A stretch of DNA of 64,000 nucleotides, taken from positions 118,278,861 to 118,342,860 of the forward strand of contig CM060703.1 in assembly GCA_030686995.1 (NCBI GenBank). Reading direction: 5' to 3'. The notes beneath the pieces were generated by a model. The model did not search any database. It saw only the letters and a list, made by a program, of their open reading frames with translations, and was not told the origin of the DNA. The DNA is from Artemisia argyi. Taxonomy: Eukaryota > Streptophyta > Magnoliopsida > Asterales > Asteraceae. The position numbers and the translations under genes are program-made. Below are positions 54,291 through 64,000 of this stretch, piece after piece (position 1 is the first letter of the stretch; every line of letters begins with the position of its first letter).

Positions 54291-55705
54291 TGATGCGTGG
54301 GAATCGCAACAGGCTTTACCTCTCGAGGGATCTCGAGAAGCTTACAACCCCCACCAGGCAGTGTACCTGATCGTTGTAGTATAGTATAGTGACAAGTACC
54401 GGGGGATTGATCGTTCAGCTTAGGAATAGTGTCGCTAGGATTAGAAAGCCTAAATACTAGTTCTAAAGGTGAGGGATGATTATTTTTGTATTTTTATATT
54501 TTTATGAAAGCAAGTAAAATCTCGGGGTTTGAAAGATTTGGGCAGAATTAGTTGCTACTCAACTAACCCAATACTAAGATGCAATCAAAATAAAATACTA
54601 AAAATGAAAATAAACTAATTTATACTAAAGTTGTGCGCAGTAATTGGAGAAAATGTGTTTACTTAGATTTCACTACTCCCTAGACATCTTTTACACGTTA
54701 ATTACTTGTTATAATTGCATGGATGACGGATCGTATTCCTTAATACCATTCATGGGGTGGCACACATAACTCCCCAATTCTATGAGCTCTTATCTCCTCC
54801 TACACCATGCCCAGCACAACTATAGGGATTGTAAACAGTGGCTCATGCATTAAATACAACCAATAAAGACCTAGTGCACCTCGGTTCATGTTTCTTAAGA
54901 CGTTCAAGCATGTTACCCTTTGGAGATCTGCCAGTTTTCTTAAGCCTAACATATAAATCATTCATCCAAGACAAGAATAAACAAGTAATCAACACCTAAT
55001 CAATATCTAGGTTTCATTAGATCTAAGCAAACACAAGATAGATCTAGCCTAGCATGATAAAATTAAGACAAGAACAAGATATAGACAACCAACACATAGA
55101 CATATTGATTGAATTAGAAGAACACTTATCTTGATTAATCATGCAGGTATCAAGAGGTTGGAACCCTTGAAAAACCTGTAAAGTTACACCAAAATCGTAC
55201 TTAGGGTTTCTCCCAAAACTTCTCTCTTTATGTGTGAAAAATAGAAAACTATATATAGAAAAATAGGTCTGACGGCGTCAAGACAAACAATGTGACGCCG
55301 TCACCTCGCCGCCAAAACTCTCCTCGGACTGCCTAGATCCACTTCTGACGCCGTCAAGACTTAAGTACTTCCAGGCCGTCATGACTCTTTTACTCTTGAC
55401 GCCCTTCCTACGTGACGCCGTCAAATCTGTTCTGGGTCGTCATGGAAATTCATGAGATTTGCTCTTGACACCGTCAAGGTTTTTCTCTTGACGCCGTCAC
55501 CTACTGTTCCCAGCATGGAAAATTAAGACTTTGGCGTTTTCTTCACTTTTATGCTCCAAAAACGTCCGAATTGCTTCCTTTTCCTGATTTCTCTCCCAAA
55601 GTACCTAAAATCACAAAAGGAACGATTTAGGGCAATATTTGATCAAATAAATTCGGATTCGGGCTTAAATGACCCCCCAAAAGTGGTTCATTTTTCGCCT
55701 CATCA
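54291..55705 (-). repeat. Athila-family LTR (minus), complete (1415 bp)
   Basis: Minus strand starts TGATGAGGCG and ends CACGCATCA. Carries the TGACG-S-CGTCA cluster at 55271-55499 (five perfect sites and one decayed to TGACACCGTCA) upstream of a TATA box at about 55249. Confidence 0.85.
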
Positions 55706-55782
55706 GGTACACTGCCTGGTGGGGGTTGTAAGCTTCTCAAGATCCCTTGAGAGGTAAAGCCTGGTGCGATTCCCACGTATCA
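55706..55782 (+). repeat. 3' tail of an Athila LTR, plus orientation
   Basis: 77 bp from GGTACACTGCCTGGTGGGGG to CACGTATCA, the inverse of 54291-54367. It is the LTR end that belongs to the gag-pol element on its right, but the rest of that LTR is not attached. Confidence 0.75.
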
Positions 55783-55788
55783 AGTTTT

Positions 55789-55801
55789 TGGCGCCGCAGC
55801 C
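55789..55801 (+). other. Primer binding site of the Athila element
   Basis: TGGCGCCGCAGCC, 6 bases after the LTR tail. It matches the TGGCGCCG-type site used by Athila/Tat elements. Confidence 0.75.
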
Positions 55802-55953
55802 CGAGAAATAGTTATTGTCTAGGTTAGAATTTCTTTTTATTAGGTCTACTTGCTAGATTCCTTTCTAGTAAGATTTTATTTTTATTTTTTAGGTTTCTTT
55901 AGTCTATCTTAATTCTTTGTATTTTCGTTCGTAACTCTTCACCATCCGCCATC

Positions 55954-57640
55954 ATGGCAACCAACGAATTCTCCAACCTTAGGATCACTAGGAGTCGTAG
56001 TACCACTAGAGACCTTGTCTTGCCTTATGCAGAACCCGAAAGAGAAATGTGTAGGTTAAGACGAACTCACTCAACTCCTGAACCATCTAGCATTGCTATC
56101 GACTTTGATGCACCCCTTTCTGAGGAAAATTCAGAAAATCACGTCACAACCCCTAGCTCCCACCCCAACAACGAGATGAGTACCCCCGTAACCCCTCCTC
56201 CTAAGCGCCTTAAGGACTACTCTTCCCCAACCCCTCGTGGCTTTTCAAATGCCATTGTCTACCCAAACGAACACACCAGTGAGGTCTTACATGCACCCGA
56301 TGTTTGGCTTGTCCAAAGTGTGTGTAAGTTTCGTGGATTAGATGAGGAAAATCCAATTCAACACATTAAAGACTTCTTGAAAATAGTAGACACCCTCCAT
56401 ATGGATGGGGCTACTAGAGACACGTCTCGATTACGATTCTTCCCTTTCACCCTTTATGAAAAAGCTCAAGAATGGTATGATAAACTTCCTTCTGAATCTA
56501 TTTTCACCTGGGAGCAACTCATATCCAAGTTCTATGAAAAGTTCTTTCCACCCAGAAAAACCTCAGTGCTTAGAGATAGGATCCTTCGTTTCCGAAAAGG
56601 GAGGGATGAACCCTTCCATAAATCGTAGATTAGATTCAAGGATTTAATAAGACAAGTTCCCCATCATGGCATCGAGCTTTGGCTTTTGGTCCAAATCTTC
56701 TACGAAAATACCTCCTTAAATGATCGGAATGGAATCAAAAACTCTAGAAAAGGTAGGCTAGCCAATCTTAGTGCCAAAGAAGGATGGGACAGAATTGAAG
56801 AATATGCTCAAGACCAGGATGACACTTGGGATGAACCTGAGTCGACTGTCAGCATTTCTGAAATCAATTCAGGTCGGTTAGGAAAAATTCACAAAAGAGT
56901 GGATTACATAGCTGGGTCACAGTTACCTAAGCAACTTTCAAATCCCTACTTGATCTGCGACTACTGTGGGGGCCCGCATGAGATAGAAGAATTCGGAGGA
57001 GAAGCCACTACTGAACATGCATGTTTGTCAAGAGGTGACATCTATGCTGATCCTTCCCTTTTGCCTTTTTACCAAAATGATGACTACACCCTCTGGGGAA
57101 ATCTGGTGAAAAGAGGAGAAGGAGAGGAAGGTCCTGAATTCAAAATCAGGAGCACTTTTGAAGATGACCTTGGTCACTTCACTCAAGAAAAGGGCCTACA
57201 ATTAAACGGTCTCAATGAACTTGTTGACGAGCAGCAGAATGACATTGGAGAGTTTTTCAACAAGCTTAACTCAGCCCTCGATAACCTTGAAAGGCCATCT
57301 GTAAGCAAAAAAGACCCCATGCTCGCGATAACCACTCGAGCTGGAACAACAACCACGGACCCCCCTTACCCAAGCTCGTCCCCCATCTCTCTCAATCCAA
57401 ACAAGCCTCGTGAGGAGGAGGAGGATGTAGGCAGCGAGACTCCCAACCAACCTCCCTTGACAACCCCTTCCCCATCAACCCCACCTAACCAACACGTGAG
57501 AATTCCATTCCCATCCCGATTAAAGAACCAGAAAACTAAGAATGATAATAAAAGATTCTTGTCATACCTAAAAGACTCAGTAGTCACCATACCCCTCGTT
57601 GATGCTTGCTATCACATGCCGAAGTATAGCGTGTACTTTA
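55954..57640 (+). pseudogene. gag: Athila gag, broken
   Basis: ATG 55954 (MATNEFSNLRITRSRSTTRD). The capsid-like region has VCKFRGLDEENPIQHIKDFL, LRFFPFTLYEKAQEWYDKLP and FFPPRKTSVLRDRILRFR (about residues 120-215). An in-frame TAG at 56626-56628 stops it at 224 codons. The same frame continues to about 57640, with a Cys cluster CDYCGGPHEIEEF near 56959 in which the last zinc-binding Cys of the usual CX2CX3HX4C is replaced by Phe. A Pro/Thr-rich linker follows (about 57300-57500). A frame change with probable small deletion near 57640-57660 separates it from the protease. Not functional as it stands. Confidence 0.8.
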
Positions 57641-60012
57641 AAAAATTACTCGCTACCAAAGAAGGTAGACGATCCAGGCAGCTTCACCTTGCCTTGCTCC
57701 ATAGGATCTCTATCAATAAAGAATGCTCTTGCCGATTTAGGGGCGAGTATCAACCTCATGCCTCACTCTATGTTCCTTAAACTAGGATACTCGGGATTAA
57801 AGCCTACCCGTATGAACATCCAACTAGCCGATAGATCAGTCAAGTACCCCGTAGGGATATGCGAGAATGTGCTAGTCAAAGTTGGGAAATTTAAATTCCC
57901 GATCGACTTCGTAATCCTAGATATGGAGGAGGATGACTTGGTACCCATCATCTTAGGGAGACCATTTCTTGCTACCGCTCGTGCTGTAATTGGTGTTTAT
58001 GACGGCAAGTTAACCTTGCGAGTGGGAACCGATAGCACAACCTTCAACATTAAGGACTCCATGGATCTCTCTGTCGAAGCAGCTAACCAACTCTATTTCA
58101 TTGGGGAGGTCGATGAACTCACGGATATCATCGACAGCTGTGTTGATGAACAAATCGAGGAAGGCTGGTTACGGGATGAAGGTTTTCTACCTTTGCTAGA
58201 GGCGGAAAAGACGGAGGATGTTGGTGCAGTATCCTTCTACCCTAGACAAGAGGCCACGGAGCATCTCGAACTCCAAAAACCCAAAAACAAGCTTAAACCT
58301 TCTATTATCGAACCTCCTGAGCTAGAACTTAAGGAACTTCCTAACCATTTGGAGTATGCCTTCCTTCAGGGAGAGGACCAACTGCCGGTAATCATAAACT
58401 CTTCCCTCAAACATGAGCAAAAAGGTAAACTCTTAGAGGTCCTAAAAAAATACGAGGGAGTGCTTGCATGGAGTGTAGCCGACATTAAGGGGATTGACTC
58501 TACTTTTTGCACACATAAGATTCTCATGGAAGAAGATTATAAACCTTCCGTGCAACCCCAAAGGCGGGTGAACCCCAATATTAAGGAAGTGGTGAAGAAA
58601 GAAGTCATCAAACTTCTGGATGCATGATTGATTTACCCAATCTCGGATAGCCCATGGGCCAGTCCTGTACAGGTTGTACCAAAAAAGGGTGGAATGACGG
58701 TGGTTAAGAATGACAAGGGTGAGATGGTGCCCCAGAGAACGGTTACTAGATGGCGGGTATGCATTGATTATCGAAAGCTCAATAATGCCACAAGGAAAGA
58801 TCACTTTCCCTTAACATTCATTGACCAAATGTTAGAGAGATTGTCTGGGCACGAATACTATTGTTTCTTGGATGGATTCTCAGGGTATTTTCAAATTCCC
58901 ATAGCACCTGGGGACCAAGAAAAGACCACTTTTACTTGCCCTTACGGAACGTTCGCTTACAAAAGAATCCTTTTGGGCTATGTAATTCCCCCGCCACTTT
59001 CCAACAATGCATGACCGCAATCTTTCACGAACTTATGGAAGACAGCATGGAAGTGTTCATGGATGACTTTTCAGTCTTCGGGGACTCCTTCGACCGCTGT
59101 CTTGCCAATCTAGAAAAGATGCTTAAACGCTGTGAGGAAACCAACTTGGTGCTAAACTGGGAAAAGTGTCATTTCATGGTGAAAGAAGGGATTGTGTTAG
59201 GGCATAAGATCTCAGGGAATGGGATAGAGGTGGACCAAGCTAAAGTTGAAGCTATATCTAAGTTACCATACCCCACGACTGTTAAAGCAATACGCAGCTT
59301 CTTGGGGCACGCCGGGTTTTATCGGAGATTCATCAAAGACTTCTCCAAAATAGCTCGGCCAATGACTCAACTGCTCGTAAAGGATGCTCCATTCGATTTC
59401 TCCCAAGAGTGCAAGGATGCATTCGATCTCTTGAAAAAGGAGCTCACACAAGCTCCAATCATGATTACACCCAACTGGGAGCTACCGTTTGAAATCACGT
59501 GTGACGCTAGCGATTACGCTGTTGGGGCTGTACTGGGCCAACGGCGTGACAAGCTATTCCAACCCATTTACTACACTAGCAAAACCATGAATCTCGCTCA
59601 AGAGAATTACTCCACCACCGAAAAGGAATTGTTAGCCGTGGTGTTCACATTCAATAAATTCCGGCAATATCTTGTCCTTTCAAAGACAGTAGTTTTTACT
59701 GATCACTCAGCTCTTAGATATCTTTTCGCTAAGCAGGATGCTAAGCAACGACTAATTCGGTGGATCTTGTTGTTACAAGAATTCGATGTTAAGATTCGTG
59801 ATAAGAGGGGGGCAGAAAACCTGGCCGCAGATCATTTATCTCATCTTGAAAACCCCTTAGGTGTGCACGATAGGAGTGAGATTAAGGATTCATTTCCTGA
59901 CGAACAACTCATGTTAATGACTGATTCGGAGCCTTGGTACGCCGATTTTGCTAATTATCTCGCGAGCAGAATCGTTCCTGAACACCTGACTAGATACGAA
60001 AGAAAAGGTTCT
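57641..60012 (+). pseudogene. pol: Athila protease, RT and RNase H, broken
   Basis: The protease part has SIKNALADLGASINLMP (DLGA active site at about 57734) and VPIILGRPFLATARA. Then the RT: WRVCIDYRKLNNATRKDHFP, FLDGFSGYFQIPIAP and EVFMDDFSVFGDSF (catalytic DD near 59062), and LGHAGFYRRFIKDFSKIARP. RNase H: FEITCDASDYAVGAVLG, YSTTEKELLAVV, VVFTDHSALRYLF and NLAADHLSHLE. Breaks: TGA at 58625-58627, a frame change near 58975, and the frame end around 60010. PR-RT-RH order and motif wording suit Ty3/gypsy, Athila lineage. Dead copy. Confidence 0.85.
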
Positions 60013-60693
60013 TTTCTCAGTTAAAATACTACTTTTGGGATGAACCATTTTTATTCCGAAGGTGTCCTGACCAGATTATAAGACGTTGTGTTTCGGAGAG
60101 TGAGGCAGTAAAGATTATGAGGGAATGTCACTCTGGTCCCTCTGGCAGGCATCATGGGATAAACACCACCGCCCAAAAGATTTTTGATGCGGGATTCTAT
60201 TGGCCCACAATTTTCCATGATGTCAAAGAGATGGTGCAGGCATGCGATGCATGTCAACGGGCCGGAAACATATCACATAGGGATGAAGCACCTCAGAATT
60301 TTATACAAGTATGTGAGGTCTTCGATGTTTGGGGAATTGACTTCATGGGGCCCTTTCCATCTTCAGGGGGAACGAATACATTCTAGTTGCCATAGATTAT
60401 GTTTCAAAGTGGGTTGAGGCACAAGCCCTTAGGACCAATGATGCCAGAGTAGTTATTCATTTCCTGAAAAAGCTTTTCGCTAGATTCGGGATTCCAAAAG
60501 CTCTCATCAGTGATAGGGGGACCCACTTTTGCAATGCACAAATGGAGAAGGTCATGAAGAGGTATGGAGTATCCCATCGGTTCTCCACCGCCTATCATCT
60601 ACAAACCAATGGCCAAGTCGAAAACACAAATAGAGCTATCAAAAGAATACTTGAAAAAACGGTTAGTCAGAATAGGAAAGACTGGTCATTTAA
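60013..60693 (+). pseudogene. Athila integrase, broken and cut by an LTR
   Basis: The H2C2 zinc region has [19 protein letters not shown] and CDACQRAGN. The core has [11 protein letters not shown] (first D), ALISDRGTHFCNAQM (second D) and TAYHLQTNGQVENTNRA (E). It changes frame near 60015 and again near 60375. It ends at RKDWSF where an LTR in reverse orientation begins (60694). No C-terminal part is visible. Confidence 0.8.
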
Positions 60694-63600
60694 TGTAACA
60701 CCCCAACCCGATAAGGGTAGAAGTATTACATTACAGTGACATATCAGAACAAACACAAGCATATGATTCATACATACAAAGAAATTTAGGGTTACAATTG
60801 AAAAATCTGAAACTACAAGGTTACAAAATAAATACTAAGTCTAATAAACTGAAACTCCATCTAATCGTCTCTAGTCCAAAGCATAGTCTTCTAAGTCCAG
60901 TCACACTCTCTTCCCATAACCCAGCTTCCTACTAAAACCTGCCGCAGGAAAAGGAAATGCGGCTGAGCTTAAAAAGCCCAGTGAACAGATACATATACAA
61001 AGCAATGATAATGAAACAGAACTGAAATATAGTGCATTGGGGAAATAGAATAAGGAATAGATAAAAGAGTAATAGAATAGAAAGAAGAAAGGATAGTCAT
61101 CTACCACGAGCCCAGAAACATATCATATCATATAAGCCGTCAATACCATAATTCTTCATAATCATATAGAGGGGAGTCCTCTCAGATAATCAGATAATAT
61201 GAGGGGTGTCCTCATTCTTCAAATGGGTGGAGTAGCGAACTCCCAGAAATTGTGAAAGGCATGTATAGCACACAGTACCAGTCACCAGACATATATCATA
61301 ATCATAATCATAATCATAGTTAAATCCACTAAACAGAACAGATCTAGGATGCATCCATACGCCCCCGCAGAAATCATAGTGGCCATAACAAATCATATCA
61401 TAAAGCGCGCATATCATATAACAGAAAGGGGACGGTGTAGCCAAATCACTAGGGCCATACACTAGTCATGCCAGTGGTGCATCACAGACACGCCTATGGT
61501 ACCTCCATAGGTAGGGAAACAGAAATGGCTCGGGTATCAAACTAAGAGTCAGGTCTCATATCATACAAAAGGTCATATAGCAAAGGTGTATCTCAGAATC
61601 ATATCAAAGGTTCATAATAGCAGTTCATAACAAAGGGTCCATATCAGAAATAGTATTCAAGGTCCAATCAGAGTTTATCAGATCAAGGTTCATATTCAAA
61701 AATCAATTCATGGTTCAGTTCAAAAGTCCGTTTCAAAGTTTCTATTAAAAGTCCAATTTAAATAATCTCTTAAAACAGTTTTCATAAAAATGGTCTTTCA
61801 AAATATAGCGTTCATGAAAGTTAAATAACCTTTCTTTTAAAAAGAAATTTAGCATCATTTATAAACATCTTTTCAAGTCGGTTCTTCTCAAAACATTTTC
61901 ATGGTATCATTAAGAAAGTTTTCATAGCATAGGTTCATAACGGAGGTCATATCAAGTGGGATCAACAGAGAAAGTTCAAGTAAAGGGGATCATAGCAATG
62001 GCATCAATTCGGGAATTAGCGGATCAGAATACGAAAGAGATCATGAGAAACCTTTTAAGAAAGGTCAGAATATCTGTACCTTAATCCGCAAGTGCACACA
62101 TGACAGAAACAAAAACTCCTTCTTCAGCGAATCTACACGAATTAATGGTCGGCTTATTATTAATAACTTATCAAATTCAGATTTCTCATTTTAGTCGGCT
62201 TTCCAGTTTTAGTAACTTTCCATTATTAGTATCTTCCTATAATTAGTAAGCTTCCCGAAATAGTAATTTCATACTTTAAGATTATAGTTGACAATTTATA
62301 ATATTTAAGGGTTAAGATGACAATTATAATAGTTTAGAGTTAATTATATCAATTTAGTAAAGTTTAGGGTCAAAATGTAAATTATCAAAATTAAATATTA
62401 AAAATGTCAAATACAATTATTTTAAGGTTTACTATTATTTTATTTTAAGATGATAACTTTATACCCCGTCATTCATAATTTATTAACGTATCATCTACAT
62501 TAAAATTCAAACCGTGACGACCCAAAATATTATTATCACATGCATGCAATCAACCACTTAGTCTCAAGACACACACATACAACGCTAACCTGGTCACCAT
62601 GTACTACATTTGTCTCGACAGTAACACACACAAACACCAATTAAATGAAACTTGAACATCTCCAAGACATGCATACGAACACCAAAAACAGCCCTAGTTA
62701 TCATACACCTAAGGTTTATATTATAGCAGCCATATTAAACGTGAGATTAATGATTGTCTAGGCTTGTAATTATGTTTTAGGTCGACAAGAGACACACCAC
62801 CAGATTCGACATGCATGGCACAGTACGAGACTTTGCATTTCAACAAACAAGGTATTCCTTTCTTCATGCACATAGGTTAAAATTTTTACGTGACAAGGTT
62901 CCATCCATTCTTTGTTCGGTTAGTTAGGTTATTAACCAGTTCTTATACTCAAATCAAAGGCGTAAATATATTAAACGTACTCGACCAGCAAAACGGAACC
63001 GAGATCGATTTATATGTTAAAATAGTTTTCCCTTATTCATTAATAACAGTCCAAGTCGAGCAAACATAGGTAACATAAGCTGTGAATTAAAACTCCTTTA
63101 TATGTCATGATTTCTTTTATGTTTTAAGTCACTCAATTTAATGAAGACATGCTTCAAAATCTTACTACCAATTACGATTACATGCATGCAGTTTATATCA
63201 TTTTTAGCCGAGCCACAACCACACAACTCATAAGTTTTAGTCGATTTCCATGCTATGTTCACACTTTATTATATGTGTTTACGCAAGATTTTATGTAAGG
63301 TTTTATTCGATTAACATGCGAGCTCAAGCCGATTAAAACGACATACACCGGATCGAATAGAAACAAACGAGAGTGGAATCGAATAAGGTTTAGGATGCTT
63401 ACCGTCGTAGCGTGTCGAAGCAAAAATAGAGCTACAAGGATCGACTACTACACAAACTAAACCGAGTCAGGAACAAGACTTTTCGAACCGGATTAATAAA
63501 CCTACGTCCAACAAGCCTCACGACAGAACCAATACCCACGTCCATGCCTTTAATAGACCCTCGACAGAACCTCTTTAGACCCACGTACGAGCCACCTATT

Positions 63601-64000
63601 GTCGACCAGCAACTCCACACGGTCACACCCTTTGAACCCTGCACGAAAGTCCTCCTTGCACTCCCTTCTGAATCGAACGAAAAAGAGAGAACGAAAGTTT
63701 GGCCGCCACTTTATATTTGTAAAATTGTTTATCAAAATGGATCTCCTTGCTTTGCTTTTGAATCGAACAGGAAGAGACAAGAAGAAGCAGTAGCCGCATA
63801 TTGTGTTTATAGGATTTTAGGGTTTTGAAAATCTGTTTTGTAAATATATACATATCTCATATTGTGGGTTTTATGAAATATATGGGATTCGGTTTATACA
63901 ACTGAATGAAGAAAACGTGTGGGCTTTAAGATAAACAAGGAAATACCAATATTCAAGGGATTTGGTTTGGAGGTTGCCAAACATATTACCATTACGAACT
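60694..64000 (-). repeat. Reverse-oriented long LTR, runs off the window
   Basis: Starts TGTAACACCCCAACCCGATAA, the inverse of the 3' end of the solo LTR at 41203-44579. Similarity is clear to about 62210 (GGCTTTCCAGTTTTAGTAAC). After a diverged stretch it resumes near the window end, where GAAGAAAACGTGTGGG (about 63907) matches the inverse of about 41540. By that match some 250 bp of LTR lie beyond the window. The base run TTTAA (60689-60693) would be the target duplication, but its partner is outside. Small frames at 63430-63850 are chance. Confidence 0.75.

Larger units (their letters stand above)
49429..55705 (-). mobile_element. Inverted Athila-family block with a lone protease-like ORF
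   Basis: On the minus strand: LTR 55705 to 54291, primer site, ORF 54130 to 53372, about 2.6 kb non-coding, hairpin and purine tract, then a second LTR 50768 to 49429. The second LTR lacks its last 70-odd bases. No RT, RNase H, integrase or full gag. The missing LTR end is found in plus orientation at 55706-55782 (see findings). The two LTRs are very similar, differing at scattered bases. Confidence 0.7.

Noticed and set aside
63432..63853. Several overlapping small frames on both strands
   Set aside because: They lie in the reverse LTR that begins at 60694, and overlapping frames on both strands with no conservation point to chance.
1..64000. Search for intact tRNA, rRNA, host gene, or a bacterial-type defence or biosynthetic system
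   Set aside because: None found; tRNA-like words are retroelement primer sites and the only rRNA-like DNA is the 54-base 5S relic.

Overview
This window looks like repeat-rich intergenic DNA from a flowering plant, probably Asteraceae. The evidence is the kind of retroelement proteins present: a Tekay-type chromovirus gag, Athila gag-pol, Sirevirus gag and pol, and copia gag proteins with long coiled coils. The family assignment rests on recognition by eye, not on a search. I see no bacterial genes, no CRISPR array, no intact tRNA or rRNA gene and no confident host gene. Almost every supported feature is an LTR retrotransposon or a fragment of one, many nested in each other.

Layout. 1-6101: a non-autonomous element (LARD-A) with LTRs of about 3.35 kb around a 676-bp non-coding core; the left LTR is cut by the window edge. 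One LTR carries an antisense relic of 5S rRNA. 6102-6792: tail of an older related LTR. 6793-12575: broken copia element (coiled-coil gag, no pol, a structured 3' region, a short LTR). 12883-21214: Sirevirus-like copia element with gag and a 3' ORF but no pol, followed by the start of a second internal domain (to 21624). 21625-24403: nothing recognised. 24625-39700: a gag-only Tekay-like element (TR-GAG type) flanked by the target duplication GATTA; its 3' LTR is split by a second LARD (32423-39030, duplication TGCGT). 39706-48792: a second Sirevirus-like element on the minus strand, with a broken pol and an ORF of unknown function that is split by a 3377-bp solo LTR (duplication CTTTA). 48793-60693: Athila-family DNA with an inverted 6.3-kb block carrying a lone protease-like ORF, then a degenerate gag-pol. 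60694-64000: a reverse-oriented LTR of the solo-LTR family, inserted in the Athila integrase and running off the window.

How the parts relate. The two LARDs and the gag-only element share LTR sequence, the same primer binding site, and the same hairpin plus polypurine tract. They look like cis-competent, trans-dependent members of one family whose complete partner is outside the window. The element promoters are also notable. The Athila LTRs carry up to six perfect TGACG-S-CGTCA palindromes just upstream of TATA. One Sirevirus LTR carries a perfect 12-bp-arm palindrome module, and that module recurs inside the element ahead of its 3' ORF.

Most coding regions are broken by stops and frameshifts. 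The two ORFs that read as intact are the 464-codon gag at 28422-29816 and the 252-codon protease-like ORF at 53372-54130 (minus strand).
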